Assembly (NCBI GenBank): GCA_902465265.1
Contig: CABQMF010000002.1
Span: 31,894 to 95,893 of the forward strand
Direction: 5' to 3'
DNA: 64,000 nt
Source: an uncultured Collinsella sp.
GTDB lineage: Bacteria; Actinomycetota; Coriobacteriia; Coriobacteriales; Coriobacteriaceae
In this document: positions 8,873 to 18,700 of the stretch, one piece after another
How positions within the stretch are numbered: position 1 is the stretch's first letter
How the letters are laid out: every line of letters begins with the position of its first letter
Made by a program: the position numbers and the translations under genes
Notes under the pieces: generated by a model
What the model was told of the DNA's origin: nothing
What the model saw: the letters and a program-made list of their open reading frames with translations, nothing else
Databases searched by the model: none

Positions 8873-8977
8873 GGAAGCCCCGGACGCGCCTGCGGGGTTA
8901 TCACGCGAACGTCCTCGCCGCTTTGCGGCTGCGGGATGTTCGCTTTGATAACCCCTCCCAGCGTGTCCGGGGCTTCC
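8873..8977. repeat. 105-nt near-palindromic hairpin 3' of prs
   Basis: GGAAGCCCCGGACGC at the left pairs with its near-complement at the right end, and the pairing continues inward through GGGGTTATCA / TGATAACCCC to a GCCGCTTTGCGGC tip. It starts 24 nt after the prs stop. There is no U-run, so a simple intrinsic terminator is unlikely. Confidence 0.7.
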
Positions 8978-9091
8978 TGCTGTCTCGGGGCAGCTGTTTT
9001 CTGAAATGACTTTGCTGCAACCTTTCCTCGCATTCGGCGGGCGTGGTAGCCTTTGTCGTTGATTGAACTATTTACGTAACGGAGGACAAAC

Positions 9092-9721
9092 ATGGCAGCT
9101 GCACAGCCGCTCAAGATTCGCATGGTTGCCGGGCTTGGCAACCCGGGCGAGGAATATGCCGAGACCCGCCACAACGCCGGCTTTAAGGCAATCGACGAGC
9201 TGGCCCGTCAGGCCAGCGTCACGTACTGGAAAAACCAGGCCGGCGCCGAGGTCGCGGTCATCAACATCAACGACCCCGAGGAAGAGGGAGGCAAGCGGCA
9301 GATTGTGCTGGTCAAGCCGCAGTCGTACATGAATACCTCGGGCGGCCCCATCTCCAAGCTCTGTCGCGAGTACAAGATCAAGGCCGAGGAGCTGCTCGTA
9401 ATCCACGACGAGCTCGATATTCCCGCCGGCGACGTGCGCGTCAAGGTGGGCGGCGGCCATGCTGGCCACAACGGCCTGCGTTCCATCATCGACAAGATGG
9501 GCAGCCGCGACTTCAGCCGCATCCGCACCGGCATCGGCAACCCTCCCGGCAAGATGGCCGTCGCCGACTACGTGCTTAAGCAGCTGCGCGCCCGCGAGGC
9601 CGAGGATTTCCAGGACACCTGCGCCCGCGCGGCCGACGCCGCCGGCCTGGCGATCGTGCACGGCGTGGTCTATGCCCGCGACCACGTCAACGGCGCCGCC
9701 TCCGCCAACGGCAAGCACTAA
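9092..9721 (+). CDS. pth: Peptidyl-tRNA hydrolase
   Basis: Releases peptides from tRNAs dropped off the ribosome; cytosolic and usually essential. The 209-aa protein shows VAGLGNPGEEYAETRHNAGF with the catalytic His at the N-terminus. VKPQSYMNTSGG, IHDELDIPAGDVRVK and GGGHAGHNGLRSI follow, with FSRIRTGIGNPPGKM after that. All are canonical. GGAGGACAAAC precedes the ATG. A repeat hairpin begins directly at the stop codon. Confidence 0.97.
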   Translation: MAAAQPLKIRMVAGLGNPGEEYAETRHNAGFKAIDELARQASVTYWKNQAGAEVAVININDPEEEGGKRQIVLVKPQSYMNTSGGPISKLCREYKIKAEELLVIHDELDIPAGDVRVKVGGGHAGHNGLRSIIDKMGSRDFSRIRTGIGNPPGKMAVADYVLKQLRAREAEDFQDTCARAADAAGLAIVHGVVYARDHVNGAASANGKH

Positions 9722-9767
9722 AACCTACCATTTAGGGACAGGTTTATTTTGGCAGGTTTTATCTGCG
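9722..9767. repeat. Stop-abutting hairpin repeat (AACCTGCC...GGCAGGTT family), copy 1
   Basis: AAACCTACC and GGCAGGTTT flank a loop holding AGGGACAGGTTTATTTT. A near-identical copy lies in the opposite chromosomal orientation at 35244-35290, also directly after a stop codon (purF). A degenerate inverted copy is at about 9884-9921. The stem followed by TTTTATCT could act as a terminator. Confidence 0.75.
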
Positions 9768-9834
9768 GAAACGCTCCATTTGCGGCATCGTAATTAACCG
9801 CGCGCCGCCATACGCACATAGCACCCCAAAGGGA

Positions 9835-9869
9835 GCCGGCCTCATCACAACCCGAGGCCGGCCCCCTTT
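9835..9869 (+). terminator. GC-rich hairpin between pth and nfnA
   Basis: Perfect stem GCCGGCCTC / GAGGCCGGC with a 10-nt loop, followed by a short C/T tract. It lies in the 374-nt gap (9722-10095). The rest of that gap holds the repeat copies and the nfnA promoter/leader; no gene is seen. Confidence 0.5.
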
Positions 9870-9984
9870 GCCGTTTTACCCGATAAAACTGACCAAAATA
9901 TACCTGCCCCTGTTTGGTAGGCCGAAGTGGATAAACCCTGCTCCCAACCGCCGAAGACACACGTAAGTGACATGTCCATGAGGG

Positions 9985-10034
9985 TATAATTTGCACCGTA
10001 TGTCTGCACAACGCCTGTGCGCGTACGGTTTTAT
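9985..10034 (+). promoter_or_regulatory. Putative -10 box and 5'-end hairpin of the nfnAB leader
   Basis: A perfect TATAAT lies at 9985-9990, with GGG just upstream, but no clear -35 box. At 9996-10028, where the RNA would begin, CCGTA...GCACA pairs with TGTGC...TACGG and is followed by TTTTATT. It could be an attenuator or a stabilising 5' hairpin. nfnA starts 60 nt later after AGAGAGGGG. Confidence 0.4.
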
Positions 10035-10095
10035 TCGGGCTACCGTCCATTTCCGTGGAGGCACGGTTCGGCGGCCCTAACAAGAGAGGGGTTCT

Positions 10096-10935
10096 ATGTA
10101 TAAGATCCTGGAGAAGACGCAGTTCTCTGAGAAGGTGTTCAAGTTCCGCATCGAGGCGCCTGCAATCGCCAAACATGCGCACGCTGGACAGTTCCTCATG
10201 GTTCGCGCCAACGAGACGGGCGAGCGCGTCCCGTTTACCCTGGCCGGCTGGAACGGTGACGAGGGCTGGGTCGAGTTCATCTTCATGGTGATCGGCAAGA
10301 CCACCGAGATGCTGTCCACCTACGAGGCCGGCGAGTCGCTGCGCGACGTCGTGGGCCCGCTGGGCGTTCCCACCGAGATGGCCGAGGGCCCCTGCGCCGT
10401 CATTGGCGGCGGCGTCGGCCTGGCAATTGCCTTCCCGGTCGCCAAGCACCTGGTCGAGACCGGTCACGAGGTACACGCCATCATGGGCGCCCGCACCAAG
10501 GACCTCCTGCTCATGGAGGACCAGTTCCGCGAGCTCCTCGACGAAGATCACATCCACATCACCACTGACGACGGCTCCTACGGCGAGCAGGGCGTTGTCA
10601 CCGCTCCGCTGGAGCGCCTGCTGCAGGACAAGGCCGTGAGCCAGGTCTTCTGCGTCGGCCCCGTTCCGATGATGAAGTTCTCGACCCTCACCGCCCAGAA
10701 GTACGACACCCCCATCACCGCGTCGCTCAACCCCATCATGGTTGACGGCACCGGCATGTGCGGCTGCTGCCGCGTCGAGGTGGGCGGCGTGACCAAGTTC
10801 GCTTGCGTCGACGGCCCCGACTTCGATGCCACCCTGGTCGACTGGGATGACCTTCGTGCCCGCCAGGCCGCTTACCGTTCCGAAGAGGGCGAGTCCCTCA
10901 AGGCCTATGAGGAAAAGAGCTGCGCATGCCACTAG
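10096..10935 (+). CDS. nfnA: NfnA-type ferredoxin-NAD(P)+ reductase subunit (FAD / 2Fe-2S)
   Basis: Small subunit of the NADH-dependent reduced ferredoxin:NADP+ oxidoreductase, related to SudB and dihydroorotate dehydrogenase electron-transfer subunits. The 279-aa protein has an FAD-binding barrel (GQFLMVRANETGERVPFTLA). An NAD-binding half begins AVIGGGVGLAIAFPVAK. A C-terminal cluster-binding loop has cysteines in GTGMCGCCRVEVGG and FACVDGPDFD, suiting a 2Fe-2S centre. Its last bases overlap the start of the next gene, so the two are co-translated. The pairing with a GltD-like partner is what defines NfnAB; bifurcation itself is inferred from family knowledge. Confidence 0.88.
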   Translation: MYKILEKTQFSEKVFKFRIEAPAIAKHAHAGQFLMVRANETGERVPFTLAGWNGDEGWVEFIFMVIGKTTEMLSTYEAGESLRDVVGPLGVPTEMAEGPCAVIGGGVGLAIAFPVAKHLVETGHEVHAIMGARTKDLLLMEDQFRELLDEDHIHITTDDGSYGEQGVVTAPLERLLQDKAVSQVFCVGPVPMMKFSTLTAQKYDTPITASLNPIMVDGTGMCGCCRVEVGGVTKFACVDGPDFDATLVDWDDLRARQAAYRSEEGESLKAYEEKSCACH

Positions 10936-12335
10936 TTAACGGTCGTTTCGTTGCCGATATGAAGTCGCCCCGCACCCCCGATAACGAGGAGCCGGCTGCC
11001 GAGCGCGCCTGCGACTTCCGCCCCGTCGACAAGGGCTTCACCGAGGAGATGGCGCTGGCCGAGGCCGAGCGCTGCCTCAACTGCAAGAAGCCGTTCTGTG
11101 TTGAGGGCTGCCCCGTCAACATCAACATCCCCCGCTTTATCGAGCAGATCCGCGCGAAGGACTTCGGCGGCGCCCTCGATACCATCCGCGAGGACTCCAT
11201 GCTTCCCGCTATCTGCGGCCGCGTCTGCCCGCAGGAGAACCAGTGCGAGGGCAAGTGCATCCGTGGCAAGAAGTCCGAGCCCGTGGCCATCGGCCAGCTC
11301 GAGCGCTTCCTGGGTGACCGCCCCGAGCTCGCCTCCACGCCCAAGATGGCCCCCAAGAACGGCAAGAAGGTCGCCGTCGTCGGTTCCGGCCCGTCCGGCA
11401 TCACCTGCGCCGGCGAGCTCGCCCGCAACGGCTTTGACGTCACCGTCTTCGAGGCCTTCTTCACCGGCGGCGGCGTGCTGGTCTACGGCATCCCCGAGTT
11501 CCGTCTGCCCAAGGCGGTCGTCAAGCGCGAGATTGACGGCCTGGAGGACATGGGCGTCAAGTTTGAGTACAACTCCGTCGTGGGCAACATGGCCACGGCC
11601 GAGGAGCTGTTCGAGCAGGGCTTCGACGCCATCTATGTGGCGACCGGCGCTGGCCTGCCCAAGTTCCTCAACGTCCCCGGCGAGAACCTGCCCAACGTCT
11701 TCTTCGCGAACGAGTACCTCACCCGCGTGAACCTGATGAAGGCCAACAAGTTCCCCGAGTACGACACCCCCACCAAGCATGGCAAGAACGTCGTTGTCTT
11801 TGGTGGCGGCAACGTGGCTATGGACGCCGTCCGTACCGCCAAGCGCCTGGGCGCCGAGCACGCCATCATCGCCTACCGTCGTACCGAGGACGAGATGCCC
11901 TGCCGTCGTGCCGAGCTGCACCATGCCAAGGCCGAGGGCGTCGAGGTTCTGCCGCTCGTCTCCCCGCTCGAGTTTGTCGCTGGCGAGGACGGCTCCGTGT
12001 GCGCCGTCAAGGTCCAGAAGATGGAGCTCGGCGAGCCCGACGAGTCCGGCCGCCGTCGTCCGGTGCCCATCGAGGGCGCCATCGAGGAGATCCCCTGCGA
12101 CGTCGCGATCTCGGCTATCGGCACCAACGCCAACCCCTTCGCTGCCAAGATCGGCGGCAAGATGGAGCTCAACAAGTGGGGCTACATCGTCGCTGACGAG
12201 GAGACCGGCCAGACCACCGATCCCCGCATCTGGGCCGGCGGCGACATCGTCACCGGTGCCGCTACGGTCATTCTGGCGATGGGCGCCGGCAAGAAGGCCG
12301 CCGCTTCGATCACCAAGAGCCTGCTGGGCGAATAA
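10926..12335 (+). CDS. nfnB: NfnB-type NADPH-dependent (GltD-like) flavoprotein subunit
   Basis: Large subunit, 469 aa, often annotated as glutamate synthase small subunit (gltA/gltD). An N-terminal ferredoxin-like region carries two cysteine sets: ERCLNCKKPFCVEGCPVN and ICGRVCPQENQCEGKC. A GxGxxG FAD site (VAVVGSGPSGITCAGELA) follows. A second nucleotide site (VVFGGGNVAMDAVRTAKR) and the C-terminal WAGGDIVTGAATVILAMG complete the fold. It overlaps nfnA by 10 bases. With no large glutamate synthase subunit nearby, an Nfn role (balancing ferredoxin, NADH and NADPH) fits better than glutamate synthesis. Confidence 0.9.
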   Translation: MPLVNGRFVADMKSPRTPDNEEPAAERACDFRPVDKGFTEEMALAEAERCLNCKKPFCVEGCPVNINIPRFIEQIRAKDFGGALDTIREDSMLPAICGRVCPQENQCEGKCIRGKKSEPVAIGQLERFLGDRPELASTPKMAPKNGKKVAVVGSGPSGITCAGELARNGFDVTVFEAFFTGGGVLVYGIPEFRLPKAVVKREIDGLEDMGVKFEYNSVVGNMATAEELFEQGFDAIYVATGAGLPKFLNVPGENLPNVFFANEYLTRVNLMKANKFPEYDTPTKHGKNVVVFGGGNVAMDAVRTAKRLGAEHAIIAYRRTEDEMPCRRAELHHAKAEGVEVLPLVSPLEFVAGEDGSVCAVKVQKMELGEPDESGRRRPVPIEGAIEEIPCDVAISAIGTNANPFAAKIGGKMELNKWGYIVADEETGQTTDPRIWAGGDIVTGAATVILAMGAGKKAAASITKSLLGE

Positions 12336-12363
12336 TCACCTACAGCACTAGCCACCAAACGGC

Positions 12364-12401
12364 AAAGTCCCCGTCGAGCACACGCCCGGCGGGGACTTTT
12401 T
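12364..12401 (+). terminator. Intrinsic terminator after nfnB
   Basis: AAAGTCCCCG pairs with CGGGGACTTT, followed by TT, with a GC-rich loop; 29 nt past the stop. Confidence 0.85.
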
Positions 12402-12417
12402 CTATGCCGGCCGCCCG

Positions 12418-12452
12418 ACCACCACAAAGGGGACAGGCACCTTTGTGGTGGT
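12418..12452. repeat. CCACCACAAAGG hairpin repeat (R family), head of composite array 1
   Basis: Perfect 13-bp inverted repeat ACCACCACAAAGG / CCTTTGTGGTGGT around GGACAGGCA. Further copies are at 19456, 23550, 26581 and 60096, with a diverged one at 25161. It opens the 394-nt non-coding gap 12336-12729. Confidence 0.9.
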
Positions 12453-12476
12453 TTGGGGACTTGCCCGGTCATTTTG

Positions 12477-12693
12477 TCTCGATCTGTAACACCTGGAGCC
12501 CATTGAGCCTTGTAGTTGTTACAGATCGAGATATTGCGCCAGCCGCCCCCGCTTTATCTCAATCTGTAACAGTTAGAGCCCAAATTCCTCGCTACGTGTT
12601 ACAGATCGAGACATTAGTTTGGCGGCCGAACAGTTCATCTCAATCTGTAACACCTGGAGCCGTTTTGGGCAGCTTGGCGTTACAGATTGAGAT
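12477..12693. repeat. Three tandem GTAACA...TGTTAC hairpins, 80-nt period
   Basis: Units begin at 12477, 12557 and 12637. Each has 15-bp arms such as TCTCGATCTGTAACA and TGTTACAGATCGAGA around a 25-27-nt variable loop, with about 25 nt between units. The arms keep pairing although bases differ (GATC versus AATC). The array lies 37 nt beyond the stop of the large surface-protein gene. Confidence 0.9.
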
Positions 12694-12729
12694 TTTGCTG
12701 AGGCCGAGAACGAGAGCCGCTACCCACCC

Positions 12730-15700
12730 CTAACGCTTGCGGCGCTTGGTCGCAGCGATGCCTGCCGCGGCAACGGTTGCTCCGGCGATGCCTAGGGCGG
12801 CGACTGTCATCGCGGCGGAGTCACCCGTGCCGGCAAGCTCCGTGCCACCGGACTTCTTGCCATTCTTGCCCTTACCCTTGGACTTGCCCGTCGTCACCGT
12901 GGTCGTCGTCGAGGCCGAGCCGCCCGCAGGTACCCCGGTGCCGCCAGAGCCATCCGCACCGCCGCCCTGCTCGCCGTCGCCAGGCGACGGGTCCGGCTCG
13001 GGCGTCGGCTCGGGATCGGGCGTCGGCTCAGGCGCCGCCTCATCGGTCACCGTAATCGTAATGTTCAGACGCTCGGAATACTCGCTGTACGACATGCCAG
13101 GGCGCTGTGCCGCAATGCGCACATACATGTTGCCATCGAGCGCAATAGGTTCGGTGTACTTTACGCGGCCTTCATCGCGGCAGGGGCAGGTGTCGTTGGT
13201 GGTGTACCAAATCGTCGTGCCATCCTCGGCAGAAAGCTCCAGCTTCGTGCCCTTGGGCACCGTAATGTAGTTCTCCTTGGGCGACCATGCACCAAACGTC
13301 GTCGCACCAATCGTCGCAGCCGGTCGCGCCGGTCGCACCGCCTCGGCAGACACGCGAACGTCGACCTGCTTGGACAGCGCCGTGCCGTCCACCGCCGCCG
13401 TCAACGTCGTCAAACCGGGCAGAGCACCATGCAGCACAAACGTCGCCGCGCCGTCCTCGCCCGTCACGGCCTGGGTGGCATCGACAGAGCAGATAGCCGA
13501 GGACTCCAGCCCAACACTAACCTTGGCGCCCGCAAACGGCTTGCCCGCCTTATCGGTCACGTGCGCCACCAGCTCAAAGTCACTGCCATCAAGCATGGTC
13601 ACGGCCTGCTCCACGTTGAGTTTGAGCTTGTCGGCACGAACGCCCACGACAAGCTCGCCACTTGCCCAGCGCGCCATGTCCGTGCCGGCGTAGTTGCGAG
13701 CACCGTCGAGCTCAAACGCCACCGTCGAGCCCGCCTCACGCGCATCGGCATAGCGAATACGCAGCACGCGCGACAGCGGCTTGCCATTGGGATCGTCCTG
13801 TTTGTCGAGCCACGTATACGTCACGTCGCCCAAGCCCTGCGCGCACAATGCGACCAGGGCATCGTCGCTCGCATCCATATACTGCGCAAACTCAACCTCG
13901 ATGCAATCGGTATAGGCATGGGCCGAAGCCACCTCGGGCGCCGCCGTCGACACCAAGCCAATGTTCACCTCAGTCTGAATCGGCGGCACGCGCAGCCAAG
14001 CCGAACGCGCCTCCTCATACCCGCCCTTGGTCACGCGCACCTGATACCAGCCGGTCGGCGTATTCCAGTTGTACGCACCGTCCGCACCCGTCGCAAGCGG
14101 ATTGTCCTGCTCATACTCCTCGGCATCCCAACGCACTGCATTGGTACCGGCCGCATCGTCGGCGCTCCACAGCTCAACCATCGCGCCTTCAACCGTATTG
14201 GACAGCAGGCCCTCGTACACCACGCCCGCAGGGTCGGGTGCAGCCTTGGCAGCCACATTGCGATAACGCGCCTCGAAGATCGACTGCATCTTCTCGTCCG
14301 AAATCAAGCCGTCCTTGTTGGCCTTGTAGACCTCGGCATCGGTCAGCTCGCCCCAGTTGACCGTAATACGATTCTGACACGCGCGCTCCACCTGCTCGCA
14401 GGCAACATCGTAGGCGCATTCGGCATTGGTCAGCTTAATCGCGCGCTCCGAACCTACGCTGGTCGAAGCCGCGTCATAGGCAGCGCCCACCACGGTACCC
14501 GCCGAACCGGCCGTCAGCACGCCGGCGATTGTCATAATGGAGCCCACCGCCACATCGGTGCTATCGTGGCAGAGCTGGCGATACAGCAGATCCTCAAACG
14601 CACGCGCCTTCTCCATGGCGTCACGCAGCGCGTAAATGCACTTCCAGTCGTCCTCGGTCTTCTCGGGCTTGGCAAGCAAGCGCGTGTGCTGAAGCTCATA
14701 GCCCTCGCGCTCGCCCTTCACCTTCTGCATACGGACGTTCACGTTCTCCCAGTTCTTGCTGGTGTCGTTCACGCCGTAAATGCCGGTAAAGATGCCGATG
14801 CCCTGGGTCGCCGCGGGAAACGCCTGGCCGGCCGCCTTCCACGCATCGGTCTTAAAGACCTGTCCGAACATCTCGCACTCGATCTTATAGCTCTTGAGCG
14901 AACGGATTGTGCGGATGAGCTTCATATGGGCGCTCACGTCGCCGTTGCGCTTCCAGGCCATGAGCCATCCGCGCACCTTGGAGTTGTTGAGGCTATGGAC
15001 CACATTCCAGTTGTCGTACAGGTTGTCCAGAATGTCGCACTGCATGGCGATCGAGTTAAACAGAAGCGCCTGGTTCTTGTTGTTATTGGAGTTCTCGATA
15101 AACTCCGACTCTATATAGGCCGTCTGCTCGCCATCGGGCGCGGCGACCTTAAAGCCCTTAACGGTATCGTCGTCAGCCGCCTTGTAGCTCAGCGAGCTGC
15201 CGAGCGCCTGGCCCAAATCGTTAAACCCGCTCGTCGACTGGCCGTTGTACTCACTGGCCTTAATGCCCGCACACTTGTTGAGCGCCGCAGCGGTTGCGTC
15301 ATTCCAGCTTCCGTATTGGTTGAGCTGGCCGATACCCATCGACTGGCCCACCAGATCCTCGGCCTGCTGGGCAATAAACTCCGCTCGCGATGCATGGTCG
15401 ACGAGCTCCTTGATGGCGGCCGCATCCGCGGCGTTCGCGCCCTGGGCCGCCGCGAGTTCCTGATACCAATCCTCGCTGGTGCCGTAAGCATCCTCAAAGA
15501 TCATCTTGTCCACATTGACGCCATAGCTGTCGCCCTGCTGGGTCAGCAGCGCCGCCGACCCGCCGACCGCGGCCTTGAGCTCAGCCGCAAACTGCGCGGC
15601 CTCGTCGTTGCCAGCACCATCACCCTCGCCGTCGCTGGCGGCAGGGGCGCGACGAGCCTTACGGGCAGCTCCACCTTGGGCTTCGTCCTCTTTACCGTTC

Positions 15701-18700
15701 TCGTCCTCCTCGGCAAACGCATCAGCGACCATCTGGTCAATCGCGTCGTTAAAGGCCTCGTCGACATCATTAAACGAGTTATCCATCATATACTCGTGCC
15801 ACTGCTGCACGGCATTCGAGAACTCCTGCTGGCGCTCCTCGGCCGCGGCGGAATGCTTTTTGGCCGAAGCGTTGGCGTCAAAACTCAGCATGGTCATAAG
15901 CTGAGCATTGGAGATGCGGTAGGTCTGCGGCATAAAGATCTGCTCAAAGTTGCCGCAGTTCACATAGGTCGAGTCATTCGCCTTGTTAAACTCGTCGAGC
16001 AGCTTAAGGTAACCCTCGTCCACATACTCCGCCACATAGCGCACATGGGTGCCCTCGCGCGACTTTTGAGTCAGAGGAATCGTCACCGTCTTGCCATCCA
16101 CGCAGTCCACGTACAGGTCGAGCGTGTCGGCGGCCTCTTCGTTTCCCACCTCGAGCGTGATATCGAACGTCCAGTAGGCGTTCTTCTTTTGCGGCAGATG
16201 GTGGAAGGTCCACAGACTCTTGCCGGTGTCCTTGCCGTCCTTGACCAGGCTTTGCGTACCGCCACGATACGTCACATCAAAGTTCCAGACCGAAGCGCCC
16301 GGAACATAGCGCACATAATTGCGAGCCGTTACCTCGGCAGCAGCGGCGGCAGCAGCGGTCGAGCCCACGCGCGCTTCGAGCGTCACACGCTCGGCGGCAA
16401 GCGTATCCTGCGGCAGGTCGTATTCAATCTTGGCACGGCCGAGTTTATTGGTCTTGCCGGTGTACTTTGCGGCCGAGGCGCCCACGCCCACGGTAAGCTG
16501 CACGCTTTTTCCGGGCGCTGCGTATACGTAGGCCACATTGCCCAGTAGGCTGTGAACGTCGGTGCTGTCGACCTCGATGCGCGATCCGCTAACCTCGAGT
16601 GTGGTGCTTCCCAGCGGCAACGTCACCTCGCCCAGCGTAATAAGCGGCGAGATGGCATAGATGCCCGCGGCCTTAGGCTTAAAGCGCACAAACACATCGG
16701 CGCCCATGCCCTTATTCATATTGAGAACGAGGTTGTCGCCCTCCCAAGTTGTGTCAGCCCACATGGCCTCGGAGCTGGCGCCGGCTTCGCGAGAGCCTGC
16801 GGACACATCCCCGACGGCATCCTTGGCCAGCGGAATCTCAATCTTGGCAGCCTGGCTGTCCTTGAGCTCGTAATGAATGCGCAGCTCGGTCTCCACGCCA
16901 ACGACCGCGGACGAATCAGCGATAACCGAGCCCGCCGTCAGCCCGCGCTCGGCACGATACGTCTCCACGTCAAACGTGGGGACGTCGAGCGTCACGTCGA
17001 GCTGTTTGCTGTCCTCAATCTTCACCTGCTTTTGCGCGATATGCTTACCCACGGTCAGCCCTAGGCGGCTAAACGTGGAATAGCTCGTCGCTTGGATGTC
17101 GTAGCTCGTCTTGTTAAAGGCGACGATGGTGTACGAACCGGCCTTAAGGCGCGGCGTCTCGGCCTTCATGATAGGCGTGGTGCCATCGTCTTCGTAACCC
17201 ATCAGATAGGTGACGCCGTCGGCGACCAGCTTGCCGTCGGACGTACGGAACACCAGCACGCGGTTAGCGCCCTGGTAGTCGCCCTTGGTCGCGACCGTCG
17301 CCGTGCCCCAGGGCTTCAAGTCGATATCGACCTTGCCGGCCGAGGGCTTCACCGTCGCCGTCGTCCCACCCAGCTTGAGGCTGTCTTTGGGCTCGAGCGT
17401 TATCTCCAGATCCTGGTCCGCGTCGGCAATGGCCTGCGACACCACGAGCGCTGTGCCCTGGATACGGAAGTCGTTTTCCTTGTCACCCTTGGCAGGCTTA
17501 AGCGTCTTGCCGCCGCTCTTCACCGTCAGATCGATGTTATCGAGACTATCGAGCTCAATGCGTTCGGTCTTATCCTGGCCCACAATCGGTTCAAGATAGC
17601 CCACATTAAGTTCAATCGCGCGCGAAGCCGGAATCTTGGTAAAGTCCTCCGCCTTAATCTCTCCGATATTCCATGTGCCCGTCATCTGGTCGCCCGGGCG
17701 CGCCAGCACCATGTCATAGTAACCGCTGAGCGAAATGCGCAGGGTGGCTGCTGTCTTGGAGAGAGCGTCCGCTGTAAAGCTGCCGTCATCGCCAACCGCC
17801 AGCGGCGTGGACTGCCCCGCCTGCACGAGTGTAGCCGTCGCGCTCTGGGGAAGTTTGCCCGTCACCTGGGCCGCCTCGCCCATCCACTCAAACGTGTAGG
17901 CAGGCTTCGAGGAATCGACGGAGTCCTTGCAATCGGCCACGGCATCGGCAAGCTTTTTGACCATCGAGGGGTTGCCAGCCGAATCGGTCGCATAGGCATA
18001 GATGGTCTGGCCTTCACTAAAGGGAATCGCATACGTTACGCCATCGATTGTCACGCGCTCATTATAGTCGCCCGGATAGCCCGCCTCACCAAACTGAAGA
18101 TCGGGGTTCATCACGCGCAGGGCAACGGCATTATGGTTCGTCTCGTTTCCGTATCTCGTGTTCTCAAAAGCTCCCCACTCTATCATTTCCACGCTTTTGG
18201 GTAGCACAATCTCTTTGCCGGCAATCGCAGGATCAAGAGAGGCGAACGCGTGCGCTCCGATATATTTAACGCCGTCGCCGATCGTCACCGACGACACATG
18301 CGAGCACCCGTCAAAGGCATTGCGCTCAATCCGCTCCACCGTGCCCGGCACATTGATCTGCGTAAAGGTGAGCACTGTTGTGTCCGAGACATAGAACTGT
18401 GGCACGCCGCAATAGGCGAATGCAAGATAGTCGATAGTTTTGACCGAAGGCGGCAGCGTTGCCACCACCTTGTCGTCAAGTTGTTCACATTCCTTAAAGG
18501 CCTGCTCGGGAATCGTGGTAAAGGCCGCGTTGTTGGGCCAGGTTACCGTTTGGAGCGTCTTGCTTTTGTAGAATGCATAGCTCTTGAGCTCCTCGACCGA
18601 ATCGGGCAGTGCGATCTCTTTGATGCTGCTGCCGCCCAAGCCTCCAACCGAGCGGACATGCGAATTAGGGGCGAAGGTGATCGATGTGAGCGCAGCGCTT

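Noticed and set aside
10926..12335. Glutamate synthase small subunit (GltD)
   Set aside because: The overlap with an FAD/2Fe-2S NfnA-type partner and the lack of a large GltB subunit favour NfnB.
12477..12693. Possible CRISPR array because of regular 80-nt spacing
   Set aside because: Units are themselves palindromes of ~55 nt with variable loops, the repeats are imperfect, only one to three occur, and no cas gene is near.
13429..16548. A 1039-codon open frame on the + strand
   Set aside because: It lies antisense within the 2206-aa surface gene, lacks a signal, domain or ribosome site, and is a by-product of high-GC codon bias.
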